Source of the DNA: Bedellia somnulentella
Lineage: Eukaryota; Arthropoda; Insecta; Lepidoptera; Bedelliidae
Reading direction: 5' to 3'
DNA: 64,000 nucleotides
Assembly: GCA_963576735.1 (NCBI GenBank)
Contig: OY755171.1
Span: 7,192,001-7,256,000 of the forward strand
The position numbers and the translations under genes are program-made. A model generated the notes under the pieces. It did not search any database. It was not told the origin of the DNA and was given only the letters and a program-made list of their open reading frames with translations. Below are positions 34,796 to 45,899 of the stretch, in pieces (within the stretch, counting starts at the first letter, position 1; each line of letters begins with the position of its first letter).

Positions 34796-35104
34796 ATGTA
34801 TCCACGATCTCGTATTAGTGTTGCGCTTCAACGGCGGGGTCACACGGTTGGCAATTGTAAGGATCATCAAGCGAAGCCGAAGACCGTGGACCACAACGTA
34901 TGCAGACAATGCTTTAAAATACAAAGTGAAAGCGATCGTATCGTCACTACAGCGGCTGTGGTATTAACATTATTGAACAACTACCGCCGGCCGGAGACGG
35001 CTTGTTGGCACGATGGATCTTCCAACGGGTTGTCATTGCGAGGGTCCGAGTTTGTCCGTGATATCAGGGTACTAGGAAACCATTTCAGGCTGCATCTTAG
35101 TTAA
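34796..35104 (+). CDS. Hypothetical 102-residue ORF
   Basis: Starts MYPRSRISVALQRRG and is GC-richer than its surroundings. It contains NVCRQCF but no recognisable domain, signal peptide or membrane segment. There is no repeat of it elsewhere in the window. It could be part of an unrecognised element or a chance ORF. Confidence 0.2.
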   Translation: MYPRSRISVALQRRGHTVGNCKDHQAKPKTVDHNVCRQCFKIQSESDRIVTTAAVVLTLLNNYRRPETACWHDGSSNGLSLRGSEFVRDIRVLGNHFRLHLS

Positions 35105-35355
35105 CCATGAAGGTCTTTCCTTACAAAGAAGAAAATTAACTTTAAAAGTTGATATTGGTGGAGCCAAAATAATAATAATTTAAAAAATAATTTAAGGACG
35201 GTGCAGTAAACTAGTCTTCACCTTAACACATACACAGAGGGCTCAATCTCTTTGATCAAATTGCTTCAGACATAAAACAGCGCAGTGATCTTATTGAGCT
35301 ATTCCTATCTGCCACTCTAAAGCTGAACCCATAGGGACTCTACGTGGAAACAAGA

Positions 35356-35397
35356 GTCCTAACAGACACCCTTATAAGCTAGGGTGTCTGTTAGGAC
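35356..35397. repeat. Perfect 17-bp stem hairpin
   Basis: GTCCTAACAGACACCCT at 35356-35372 and its exact reverse complement at 35381-35397, separated by the 8-base loop TATAAGCT. It lies between the 3' ends of two convergent genes. Confidence 0.85.
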
Positions 35398-35567
35398 ACT
35401 CAATTCTGCATAGACACATTTGGGGCGCCAGAGGAATAACTCATCTGTTGGAGCAATCTGGCAGCCTTGTAAATTGTTTGAATCATAAAGTGATACTTGG
35501 TTAAACAATGGGTGATTTATAGAATAAAATAAAAGTACAAATAAATAAAATGATTTGGTGTGAAATG

Positions 35568-35573
35568 TTTATT
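35568..35573 (-). promoter_or_regulatory. Poly(A) signal of SPCS3
   Basis: Minus-strand AATAAA about 80 bp after the stop codon. A second set of AATAAA-like motifs lies close by, but this is the nearest. Confidence 0.55.
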
Positions 35574-35650
35574 ACAACAATTTAATTTACTTAATTATAG
35601 AGAAGCTTTTCCATTAATCTTGTTATGAAAAATAACAAGAATTTTGCAGA

Positions 35651-36494
35651 TTACACTCTTGTTTTGGTGTACTCTGAAGGAAATTTAAATGAGTGTTGCC
35701 CGATAGCAGGAATATTTGGCAGAAGTCCTGCATTGGGGACAATATTCCAGGATAGAGTCAATGTCACATTTTCATGGCCCCTGAAACAAATAAAACAAAT
35801 TTAATCAACTTTTCATTAAGTTGTGTTTAGAGATTATTCCATTTTAACTCAGCAAATTGTTAGCATATTGCTGACATTTGACAGCACCGATACTAAATAA
35901 TTAAACCAAATATAAATAGTGAAAAACATGCCGAATACCTAATAAATATTCGACACATCTCTGATAAAAAATACACTTTTTCAATTAAATAGATAAAAAC
36001 TTACTTCAGGCCATTTCCATCATCCCAGAAGTAGTATTTGGTGTTCATGTTTTTAAAATCTAAGTCAGCATTTTCACCCCTCAATATAATCTTATCCCAT
36101 AGCACAACTTGATTGAGTTCATTAGTAGGTGTTATGTATTCTGCAGTCAGGTACAGGAACAATTGCTTTACATTCCAATTGAATAGATGTGACAGATCTG
36201 TTTTTAAATCAAAGGTAATGAAACCTAGGTCATTCTTTTCTCGGGATACTCGGTAATCAGGAACATTTTTACTGAAATTTTACAAACAATATAAGCACCT
36301 CAGATCTGGACAGTTAGGTTTGGAACATATTGTTCGATAAATTTTACTTACACTACTACTTTTACTGTATTCATTTGAGCCGCTGTGCGGTAGTCCACTG
36401 TTAATGTTGACAAAAAACATAGAAATGTTAAGCAAGCTAAAACACTGAGAGTATAGGTAAGTATGGCATTGCCTCTTGTTAGTACGGAATACAT
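35651..36494 (-). CDS. SPCS3: Signal peptidase complex subunit 3
   Basis: Exons on the minus strand, 36352-36494, 36005-36271 and 35651-35780, join in frame to 179 residues and a TAA stop, almost the 180 of the human protein. The start is the ATG of [16 protein letters not shown]; an in-frame ATG 14 codons upstream is judged non-coding because family members begin with this motif. Residues about 12-34 form the single membrane anchor (type II). The lumenal part contains [58 protein letters not shown] and [12 protein letters not shown], matching SPCS3/SPC22-23 along its length. It is an accessory subunit of the ER complex that removes signal peptides from secreted proteins; known homologs are essential. 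Confidence 0.96.
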
Positions 36495-36619
36495 TTTGAG
36501 TGAAATAAATTCCTTATTACATTTAAAATTCAAGTTTCATAAAATTAAGTCTTTCTCTCCGACCGATACTTAAGAAATTTTGACGTTTACCGACACGTCT
36601 TCGTACAATTGGTGGCAAC

Positions 36620-37184
36620 TTTGCATAATCTGCCAATGTCAATATTGAGAGTTTTACTAGGCCGATTTAAAAAAAATTGGTTCTGAAACTACAAGAAATC
36701 TAAATAAACATAATAATCTAAATAAACCAATTCATTAAAATCATAGAAGAGAAAATATAAAAACAGAACGCACACTCAGAGACAAAAAATGAGTAAATCA
36801 AGAAGCTATAATGCTAATGGATCTTTATGAACGTGGTAAAAGAGCAGTACTACAACTGTCATTATTATGTAAATGAACGAATAGAGTTACAAGAAGTTAT
36901 GAGAAAGAGTTTATACTAAAATTAAAAGAGGTTTTACGAAAGAAAAACAAAATGATTTATTTTTAATCGAGCTTCCGTTGCGATGGATACATGTTGCTAT
37001 TGTTTTATTTTCAATTCCCACTCGATATATAATCGATTTTTCCATCAAAAAGCATTATAAATTTGACATACGCGTATGATAAAAGTATGTCCAAAGATAC
37101 CTAACGAAGTGCCCAACATTGCTCTGTTTACACATACTTGCCTATTTATATTTCAGCAAAACCGACCAAAGAACAGACAAAGAA
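36620..37184. other. Upstream intergenic sequence of SPCS3
   Basis: AT-rich. No repeat family, ORF or clear promoter motif was recognised. Confidence 0.5.
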
Positions 37185-37400
37185 GAAAACCGACTTCATA
37201 GTTGAAAAAACAACCGAAAATACACTACACAATCAAGTACTAAAATTAAGAAATAAGTTTTTTAATTAAATATGAGTACTGTGATTAAGACCTTAGGAAT
37301 TTCTTTATTCCACACGCGTCATTTCAACCTACCTAAATCTTAAAATTCTCTTAAATTAATTTGTGAGTCGGTATCAGGAATTACACGTGTTATTGTGAGT
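37185..37400 (+). repeat. Dispersed repeat shared with 25525-25790
   Basis: AAAACCGACTTC, GTTGAAAAAACAACCGAAAA, TATGAGTACTGTGATTAAG, GGAATTTCTTTATTCCACAC and TTTGTGAGTCGGT occur in the same order as in the inverted copy at 25525-25790. AACCGACTTC-type motifs are familiar from lepidopteran dispersed repeats. Confidence 0.75.
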
Positions 37401-37404
37401 CAAC

Positions 37405-37825
37405 CATAAAAGATAGACATAAACTGTTGTGGATTTTTTTTAGATAATTTTATGAAGAATATTTTTGTCATACATAATTTCTATGTTAGTTTAACCATTA
37501 AGGCTGCACACGCGACGGAAGCTTAAAAAAATGGAGTAACTTCTCCCGTTTTCCCAAAATTTCCCTTTACCACTCTGCTGGAAAGTATACAAAAACCTGC
37601 CCTGGAGTATGAAGAATAATTGTACTAAGTTTCGTTAAAATCCGTCGCGTAGTTTTGTTTCCATAAGGCACATACAAACCGACAGACAGACAGACAAAAA
37701 TTTTACTGATTGCATTTTTGGCATCAGTATCGATCCCTAATCACCCCCTGATCGTTATTTTGAAAAAATATTTCATGTACAGAATTGACCTACCTACAGA
37801 TTTATTATAAGCATAGATATAGATA
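37405..37825 (+). repeat. Lepidopteran-type dispersed repeat
   Basis: The stretch TTCGTTAAAATCCGTCGCGT, CCGACAGACAGACAGAC, GCATTTTTGGCATCAGTAT, AATCACCCCCTGATCG and CATGTACAGAATTGACCT is one I recall as common in moth and butterfly genomes. Only one copy is in the window, so the ends cannot be defined here. Confidence 0.5.
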
Positions 37826-38534
37826 TACACAACCATTATACAACTTTAATTCATAGACCATCAGAAAGTGAAGGCAAAACAGTTTTAACCTGTCTAATTT
37901 TTATCTATGTTTCTTTGCATGTGCGTAATTTTGACTTGCCTTTTCAAGATTTGTTTACTTTTTTCTTTCCAGAGTTAAATACAGTGTCATAACCATAAGT
38001 TATCTTTACAATGTCGCAAGAACTAGGGTCAAAAATGGTTAACAACTGTTTTACAAAAACACCGTTTTTACCCTCATAACTCCATGATGGAATATTAAGT
38101 ACCTGATCGCTCTTATCGCCTCTTACTGCATTAACGAACAGATAGTCAAGTAGTGTACTTATAATATAATAAGTATTAATGTGGACTTGGCTCCTGTACT
38201 GTACGTCTTCCCAACGCTAGTTTTTAGGGTTTGTACCTATTGATTAACAACTGTGTAATGTGAATAAATAGAGTACCCATATATAAGACAGATCAAATTA
38301 GCCCCTAGTCAGGTATGGAGGAGGAGAGGTGAGGGATACTACTCCAGGCATCAACGATGCATTTTACATCCAAGACTAAGAAACACACTTGACCTACGAC
38401 ATTAATAGCTTGCTTTTAACAAATCTGCGACATCATTAGCTTGTTATAAACAATCCTATTTTAAAAAGGATATTGGAGACAAATAAGACTAAAAGCTTTG
38501 ACGATTTTAAATATTTACATAGAAAAAAAGGTAC
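37826..38534. other. Intergenic, no feature recognised
   Basis: AT-rich DNA downstream of the Ly6-like gene. No clear poly(A) signal was found for that gene close to its stop codon. Confidence 0.4.
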
Positions 38535-41500
38535 TCAGTTCATATTAATAATGTACACAGTAAATGAAATCATTATAACACCGGTTGCCAGTGTTACTGA
38601 GACACCACTATTACACGGAACCCCTCCAGGTATGGACCGGCAGAAGCAAACTCTGGTAGACCAACTTCCATTTCTGTCTTCATAGCAGCCATTGGTTATA
38701 GCGTTGTTCATGTTGTCCACGGCTTTGGTACACATGTAGGTTGAGTTTTCAGCTTGAAATACAAAAATATGTTACATGTGAGATGAGAACAGGTTAAGTG
38801 TGTGAATGCACCGGCATTACATACAAAACATTTACTCGCCATTAGTTAACACCGGGATTGTGCGAGGAAATATGTTTTTTATTAGCTAATAGCTAGTATA
38901 CGCTACGCTAGTATTAGCTAATAGCTAATAGCTAATATAATTTTTGCATTTACGATTCTGAGTGATGCGCTTCTTGTTACAACTTAATCAAACTTTTCGA
39001 TTGTTTATTAATAAGTCATTTCTCTCGCACTTGGTGAGAATTGTAGACTAAAGTAAAGTGAAGTAAACTTGACGGGATAATTTCAAATGGCATCTACGAG
39101 GGTAAAATTGCAACGAAATGAAATGAAATTTAACAATACATATAGTTTGCCTAATGCTCGCTATTTTGGTCAATCGTGCCACTATCGTGCCACTGTGCCA
39201 CTCTATGGCTTGTTTCGTGCACTCGCTCATAAAACGTTACACTTTTGCATACAGCCGGAATTCATCAATTAATTTGAAGAATAAATAGCTTTGACTTCAC
39301 AAACATCGCACATACAACAATACTACACCCCCATACTTTAGCAATGGGTACGTAACTTGCAAAACTGATGTCAATGTGAGTACTTGGTGTTTTGTCTCGA
39401 TTTATTCAAGAAAATGGTGGTGGGATACGCTTATTGTAGGGAGAGTATTATTTCCAGTAGTGGAAATCTATTGGCAGAAATGATGACGATGATGATCATA
39501 GACTCTTTAAGTAATATTTACCTACCAACTCCGTTAAAATAGTACGTGTACTGCGCACATACATCATTGTCCGCTAGAAGGCATGTCGCTTCTTCAAAAT
39601 GGTTTCTCCAGATATATTCTATGTCAGGCCAGGATCCATCGTCTACAATAGAAAGCAACGTAAATCAGTTAAAATATGTAGACTATAGCGATCGCTTATC
39701 GCCTTAATACATACATACATACATACATATACTCACGCCGTTAATTCCCATTGGGGTAGGCAGAGACTATCGATCGCCACTTCGTACGATCCTGGCAAAC
39801 CTCTCTTGCTTCGTCTACATCCATCAATCTTTTCATACATGCTCTTTTATTCTTCATACTTCGGACGCCTGCTTTTTTGAGCACACTTTTAATTTGGTCC
39901 AAGTGTGTCTTTCGTGGCCGTCCTCTACTAACATTACCTTCCACATTAGCTCTATAGATACCTTTTACCAATTTCCTATCATCCATCCTCTCGATGTGCC
40001 CAAACCATCTCAACATTCCTTTTTCTATCCTACTTACAATATCATCTTTTACACCACACCTTTCACGAATCACATCGTTCCTCACACGATCACATAACCT
40101 AACATTACAAACTTTTCTGAGGGACCTCATTTCTACTGCATTCACTTTGCTTTCATGCTTCTCCTGCCACACCCAACATTCACTGCCATACATAAGCGTA
40201 GGAGCAAGAACAGCATCATGCACAGCCATTCGGGCCCTTTCGGACACCGATTGACTAGACATTAGACTATCCAGTGCTCCATTAATCGCATTACCCTTTT
40301 TCACTCTTCTCTCGATATCTTCAACACACTTTCCATCTCTAGTAAACATGCTTCCCAGATATACAACTCATTTACTTGTCTCTCACCTCTTGTCTGTCAT
40401 TCACTCTCTTACCATTAATCTCAATCACGCATTCGGTCATATTCTCCTCTCTTTAAAAAACCATGGTTTTAGTTTTATCCACATTCACTTTCATTCCCTT
40501 TCTTTCAAATCACGCACATGCAATATTCATCATCTCTTGCAACTCTTCCGCCGACGATGCAAGTAGCGCTTGATCGTCAGCATACAAGAGGCATTTTACA
40601 ACGAATCCACCCATTCTTAGTCCATAATCACTTTCACGCAATTCTGTCAAACAGCCATCCATGAACAAATTGAAGAACCACGGAGAAGCAACACAACCCT
40701 GTCGGACACCCCTAGAGATGCCAAACCAGTCAGTGTTTTCCCCGTTTACTCTTACACATGCACTAGAATCCTCATAGAGTGAAACCAATGCACGTATAAA
40801 TTGACTCCCCAAACCGAACTTGGATAACACCTCCCACAAACACTTTCTATCATACGCCTTCTCTTAATCAATGAAGGAGCAATACACCTTTTGGTTCTTT
40901 GCCAAGAACTTTTCGGTGATGCTCCTTAGAGAGAATATTTAATCCATACATCCCATTCCCTTCCTAAATCCTGCTTGCACATCCCATATTTTCTCATCAG
41001 TTTCATTCATCACTCTTTCAATCAATACCTTTGCATACAACTTACCGACAATGCTGAGTAGGCTAATGCCGCGGTACTTTTTAGCCTCCTGGCGTGACCC
41101 TTTTCCTTTATACAGAGGCACAATCACCGCCTTGCACCAGTCTTGTGGTACTTTGCCACTCGACCAGCACTTTTGGAAAAGGAACCTTTACCAGCCCTCA
41201 GCATTTCGATAGTTATCCTATCATTCCCTGCCGCCTTCCTTATTTTCATACTTTTCATTGCTTTCATTATTTCTTCCATACTGATCTCACGTTCACTAAA
41301 GGCACCCATCGCATCGTTCTAATCAACATTACTGCCGATTGGCGAAGAAATGGATGCACCCTCTTTTTCAAAGAGTCCCTCAAAATAGTTCTTCCATACT
41401 CGTTTCATACTACTTTCATGCGTCGCCGTTACACTTGTGTTTTGGGAAACTCCCTTTTCTTTCCGGATATATTTCCAGAACAACTTTTGGTTATTCCGGA

Positions 41501-44457
41501 AATTATCAGAGAGTTTCCTCTCACACCATTCTATCAGATCACGCTTTTTCTTTTCTATTTTCTTCTTAACCTCATTCTTAACTCTCTTATATTCATCTTC
41601 ACTATTTTTCACTACATCATCTGATACTCTCGCATCCATTCGTTTACTAGCTCTGACCGCTAGTAAATCTAACCAAGCTTTCTTCTTATCTTTGACTGCC
41701 TCTTTCACACTCTTATCCCACCAACTTGTTGGTGGTCTATTTGACCTTTTACACAATCCACATACTTCCGTCGCACATTCAACCATTGTCGATTTGAGCA
41801 CATTCCATACTTCTTCTATTTCCATTTAGAAAAGAAAAGAAAAGAAGATGTTTATTCGCCATTTGTGGCACAAAAAAAAAACATATAAAATTAATAAAAT
41901 TACAAAGTTAAATATAAAAGTAAACTAAAAACTAACACAATAAAAATAACAACATTATAACAACATTTTAAGTAATTAACAAAAACTTAAATATATTTGC
42001 ACCACTGCAATAGCGAATTGGTACTGACTCAGCACTACGTTGAGAGCCGATTGACTCCCAACACTGATTTTCAGTCAGTACCATTGTGGAGTCACAGCAC
42101 AGCACTGGCATCACACTAATACATTTTATTACATAGATACTAGATACGGCTTTTTAAGTAATGTAGACTAAATATATTTTTAATAAATGTGCAAAAAAAA
42201 ATAAACACTGTTAGAACATTTTCATCCCTCATCTCCACGCAACTTAGTCTATCATGCAATTTCTTCACGTATTCATCACTGATCTTTTCATCATCTTGCA
42301 ATTTCTCCACTTTTATTCTCGCAAGATCCGTTGTTGACACTTTGGCCCTATGACGCCAACGCGTGCACAGACCTCTTACTCGGGATATAACAAGAAAGTG
42401 ATCTGTGCCAACATTCGTGCCTCTATAGGTGTCAACAACTTTTGTTCTCAGCCTTAATACTTTTGTCCCATCTGAAGCTTGTCCTTGTTTGGTAGGATTT
42501 TGCAGGATGAATCACCTGCTTATCGAAAAGTTAAGATGATCATGTGCTTTGGAGGATACGCCGAGCTTTCAATCTCAGACACTATCATCGTAGTAGGAGA
42601 AGATGATGTGACCCAAGGGATTGTCTACGATAGTTAAAGTATCCATAAACCTTACGTATTGAGGGAGGCAGATAGTAAGGGACTAATAGCGTGAGTAACA
42701 TATACTCACTATTACACATGTTTGTTCGGTTCTTTAATTATTAATGCGACACCAAATAACTTCATAATGTTTAAAAAATGCATGCATGAATAATACATAT
42801 ATACATACATAAACACGGACATAAATCCCAAAAAAGGGGTAGACAGAGCTTTAGAGCTAGAAACTCCTCAGCCACATTTGTAAGTTGATAGGGGACAAGA
42901 TGATAGAAATAAAGTATCGTTGGTGATGGTTCTCCGACCGCATCACCCAAGAACCACTTAAAAGGCCACATATCGCATAAGAAATTGACGACATTTTACC
43001 ATAACAACAAAAGCGGATATGCCGTGTAGTGCCGGCTTAGAATGTCACTACCCCTTTTCTACCCACGCGTGACGTTAAAAATGCAACTGTATAAATATCA
43101 CGTTCCGTTAGATAGCCTTGGTGATAACATAACAGACAGACGGCTAGTACTGAAACCTAAGAATATTAACATATTAATAATAAACTTACACGAAACCACA
43201 AGGGGTGTAAAACATGGAACACCCTGAGCCAGTTTGGTAGCATCAGAACATGTAGAGTTCATAAACACACTTTCGTTGTCATATCTCGGACCTAACCATG
43301 TGAACTGGAAACAGCGCCGGGTTTGCTGGGCCGTTACCAATAATATGCCTGTAACACATAAGTCAAAAAGTTTATTTTTCAAAATTAAGTTAAATACTAA
43401 CATTTTTTGAACATTGTATATACTTATAGAAAAAAATGTTGAGAAGATGGTTTATCCCAAACATTGTTCAACAAGTGATCGATCAGAATCATCCGCGTTC
43501 CGATAAAGCGGTAGCAGTGGTTTTTTTTTAAATTTATTTTTACTAAAGTATTGGTTGGTGTAGGCTCTGTGGCCTGTGCGTCTTCACCATGACTTTATGT
43601 GTGCCGGGCAGCTGAGGGCCGCCCTGGCGGGGCAAAGGAAGTGTACCCAAGCTAAATCTGTGGAATTAATTTGGTCGTCTTAATATATGTTGCAGCTATC
43701 TAAAACTCTGCTTACCTTCTTTGGTATTGTAGCCGCGAATTTATTTATATTGCTGTTATTATAATTATAGAATCGACTTTCGCTAATGATTGATATGAGA
43801 ATGATCGGTAATTATACTTATTTCAATTAGAAATAGAATTAGATAATTATCTACACTAAACTCACACAACTTATACGCACATACATACATACATATACTC
43901 ACGGCTATGAGTTAACCTTGAATCCTCAGCCACTTTTGGAAACTTGAGTGGGGAAAAGATGGTAAAGTAAAGGTTGTTGGTGATGATGGGTCTCCAACCG
44001 CATCGTCCGAAAATCCCTTAAAAGCCCCAATACCGTTAGTCGCCTCTTACCTACACCCATCGGTAGAAACGGGGTAGTGCTATTCTAAGCCGACACTACC
44101 CATCATACGTTCACGTGGTTGGGTAAAAAGGAAATATTTAAAAACAAAAGAGAGTTAAAAGTGGATACGCTTAATATCAAGTGACAAATATGGTTAAGTT
44201 ATTATTTAGCGTTTTTATATCTCACAAAATTATCCAGTAATTAATGTAGTTTATTATTTTGGAATATAAATAGTCTCATAATTAAAAACTTCCACATTTA
44301 ATACATAGGATGAAATACTCAGATTATGAAAATTTCGATATGCAATCTCTACAATGATATTTTGCGCGTAAATAAAAGATTTAGTAATAATATATCAGTA
44401 TTTATACTTACATGTAACACTAATAACAAAAAAGATCACTGAACGGTAAGATCCCAT
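38535..44457 (-). CDS. Ly6/uPAR-like, probably GPI-anchored protein
   Basis: Four minus-strand exons, 44412-44457, 43190-43348, 39526-39642 and 38535-38752, join in frame to 179 residues ending in TGA. The protein begins with a signal peptide (MGSYRSVIFFVISVTCILLV, cut near TAQQ). The mature part has ten Cys, beginning with RRCFQFTW and closing with VCFCRSIPGG then PCN, the typical end of the three-finger Ly6 (LU) domain. After this comes a hydrophobic carboxy tail (SVTLATGVIMISFTVYIINM), suited to GPI attachment. NES, NST and NGS motifs are possible N-glycosylation sites. Insect Ly6 proteins act at the cell surface (septate junctions, channel regulation), but I cannot assign this one to a named member; insertions between cysteines make it longer than the classic domain of about 80-90 residues. 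Intron 2 contains a broken LINE. Confidence 0.85.
38878..38940. repeat. TAGCTAA palindromic tract
   Basis: ATTAGCTAATAGCTAGTATA and CTAGTATTAGCTAATAGC form an inverted repeat with additional TAGCTAA units. It lies in intron 3 of the Ly6-like gene and is a simple palindromic tract. Confidence 0.7.
39741..40349 (-). pseudogene. LINE carboxy-terminal coding fragment
   Basis: A 202-residue open stretch (MFTRDGKCVEDIERRVKKGN ... WRSIVSAYPNGN) corresponding to the thumb and carboxy-terminal region of the LINE polyprotein, including YGSECWVWQ and MLRWFGHIERMDD. The stop codon is in the segment shared with the SINE tails. Confidence 0.8.
40510..40839 (-). pseudogene. LINE reverse transcriptase palm fragment
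   Basis: A 109-residue stretch with RGVRQGCVASPWFFNLF and LLYADDQALLASS; the catalytic YADD is intact. It is separated by frame changes from the fragments on either side. Confidence 0.8.
40939..41825 (-). pseudogene. LINE linker and N-terminal RT fragments
   Basis: Three neighbouring pieces: MEIEEVW to SPIGSNVD (41319-41825), a piece with REISMEEIMKAMKSMKIRKA (41124-41309), and MIVPLYKGKG to MGCMD (40939-41127). Together they give the expected order for an APE-LINE with one nonsense codon and one frameshift between them. Confidence 0.75.
41826..42215 (-). mobile_element. Nested 5'-truncated retroposon with (CTTTT)n tail
   Basis: It interrupts the LINE reading frame between VEMRDEN and EIEEVWNV. 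On the minus strand it ends TTTGTGCCACAAATGGCGAA, AATAAACATCTTCTTTTC and CTTTT repeats, a 3' UTR type I recall from lepidopteran LINEs. It contains no coding region. Confidence 0.7.
42486..42615 (+). repeat. RTE-LINE 3'-tail fragment
   Basis: GGATTTTGCAGGATGAATCA, GAAAAGTTAAGATGAT and CTTTGGAGGATACGCCGAG match, with substitutions, the tail of the LINE at 17985-18080. It is an old tail-only copy adjoining the broken LINE. Confidence 0.7.
42790..43062 (-). repeat. SINE-A copy with scrambled 5' end
   Basis: A minus-oriented body lies at 42790-42985 (AACACGGACATAAATCCC ... CCGCATCACCCAAGAACCAC). It is followed at 43020-43062 by a plus-oriented 5' end (GTGTAGTGCCGGCTTAGAAT). The 5' part is therefore inverted relative to the body. 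Confidence 0.65.
43500..43660. other. GC-rich patch in intron 1 of the Ly6-like gene
   Basis: TGCCGGGCAGCTGAGGGCCG and CCTGGCGGGGCAAAGG stand out from AT-rich DNA. No ORF or repeated copy was seen. It could be the relic of an insertion. Confidence 0.3.
43880..44100 (-). repeat. SINE-A copy with a small deletion
   Basis: Minus orientation, from the CATACATACATACATATAC tail to CTAAGCCGACACTAC. About 25 bp after CACGGCTAT are lost or altered. It lies in intron 1 of the Ly6-like gene. Confidence 0.88.
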
Positions 44458-45060
44458 AATATATTACTTAAGATATAATTGAACAAAACAATGTTTACTT
44501 GGGTACCGTTAAAGGAAACGATAATTGATAAACTACGGTCCGTATATCAATAAACGCGTTTGTCGTTTATTATCAGCCGATAATTATCTTGTAGTGGTCA
44601 TGCAGGTATTTAGAGATAAGATGCAGTGATTTAAAATATAATAAGTCATAATTCATTCGGTGATAATAGAGAAGACATATGATTAATGCGTATTACTATT
44701 AATAAATTGTTTAAATTGTGGCATTTCCGAACGATCTGCTGTGATCTAGATGGACTATAAAATAAATTATGATTATCATCCGCAATCCGCATCATCTATG
44801 AAAATAACAAAGAAAGTATGACATCTATAACTGTGATGGTAACCAGAGACGTGTGAGAGCTAGTATATACGTACTGAAAAACTAAAAAATTCTTTACACA
44901 AAATTTGACAGTTTATCTTTCTCGGTCAGGATCTTCACAAATGTGTTATTGGTTATAATTACAGCACAAAAATGTGGCTTCTCAATCCGGAGTAGGTATG
45001 GTCCTGGTTATCGACTCTTGATCATACCTGTAGAAACCAAAACGTGAGTTTAAAATGAAC
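44458..45060. other. Upstream sequence of the Ly6-like gene
   Basis: AT-rich, with no ORF or repeat recognised. It should contain the promoter of the Ly6-like gene, but no motif could be assigned. Confidence 0.45.
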
Positions 45061-45386
45061 AACCCAGATAGCTCAATAGGTAGAACACCGCCTTTCACAC
45101 AGACAGGCGTTGGTTTAAATCTGGGTCGGGCTTAGACCAATTTGTCTTTTCTAAAGTCATATGTGTGGTTATCATGGTTGTTAACAATGGGGAAAAACAT
45201 CGTGATGAAACCCACATGGTTAAGTTGTACTTAGTCATGGGATAATGTGTTCATACAAAACGGCAATAGGCCGGCCGTGGCAGGCAAAACGTGGAAACTC
45301 TGAAAAACAGGAGATAATGTCACGTGATGTTCAGAAGTATTAGTACATTTGCCATTTCCTTTGGGGATATACGACGTGAACGTTCA
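45061..45386 (+). repeat. SINE-B, near-full copy
   Basis: The tRNA-like head shows CCCAGATAGCTCAATAGGTA and GGTTTAAATCTGGGTCGGG. The body and the 3' end TTGGGGATATACGACGTGAA follow. It was the clearest plus-strand view of the tRNA head. No duplication is evident. Confidence 0.88.
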
Positions 45387-45449
45387 AATTTTCAGTCTCT
45401 GAAGTCTTTAAAGTGAAATTAAACATTTAGACGATAGTAAAAAAAGAAA

Positions 45450-45572
45450 TGCATCAGCCGCTTTTGAAAATTGTATGGGAAAGATTTTAAATCAGGAGAG
45501 CTAGTGATGGGTTTCCAATACATCGCACAAAAAAACATTTGAAAAGACCCAACACGTCTTTTAGGATACCTG
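45450..45572 (-). repeat. SINE-A, degenerate copy
   Basis: CAGCCGCTTTTGAAAATTGT, AGCTAGTGATGGGTTTCC and CATCGCACAAAAAAACATTT track the SINE-A centre. Both ends are lost. Confidence 0.55.
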
Positions 45573-45856
45573 TGATAAGAAATGCTGGAAAAAAGACAAA
45601 AATAAAGGAATGAACGAAGAAATAAGTTTATTAACATCAAAATCTTCATTTAAATCTAGCTCCAGGGTTTCACACCATTTTCTATTATAACTGCAAAAGA
45701 AAAAAACGTGTATTTCCAATGACTATATGTCGTCGTTTCCAATGTTGAGTAAAAAATAAACGTTTATTTTTATGGAAAATAGCATGTCACGAACGACAGG
45801 AATCTTTTTATATATAGGTATTTTTATTTTAGCGCTACTTAGCGACTAGTTAAAGT

Positions 45857-45857
<1 letters not shown>

Positions 45858-45899
<42 letters not shown>

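Larger units (their letters stand above)
39711..42485 (-). mobile_element. Broken APE-type LINE with TATG tail
   Basis: Read on the minus strand from 42485, it contains the end of an endonuclease domain (GTNVGTDHFLVISRV), a linker (MEIEEVWNVLK and on), RT motifs (KAAGNDRITIEML, IVPLYKGKG, YRGISLLS, VRQGCVASPW, CLLYADDQALLASS), and a carboxy region ending WRSIVSAYPNGN. The tail is GGCGTGAGTATATGTATG repeated. Frames are broken several times (for example a stop after GSNVD, and frameshifts near 41130, 40870 and 40500). A second retroposon is nested at 41826-42215. The clade is uncertain: jockey-superfamily or RTE-like. It lies in intron 2 of the Ly6-like gene. Confidence 0.85.

Noticed and set aside
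36495..36533. Upstream in-frame ATG of SPCS3
   Set aside because: Family proteins begin with the M(Y/N)(S/T)VL motif, so the downstream ATG at 36494 is preferred.
41094..41624. 176-codon plus ORF
   Set aside because: It is the antisense shadow of the LINE coding region on the minus strand and shows no domain.
43349..43403. ATG start for the Ly6-like exon 2 ORF (MLVFNLILK)
   Set aside because: A splice acceptor (GTGTTACAG) lies inside it, and exon 1 at 44412-44457 supplies a proper signal peptide in frame.
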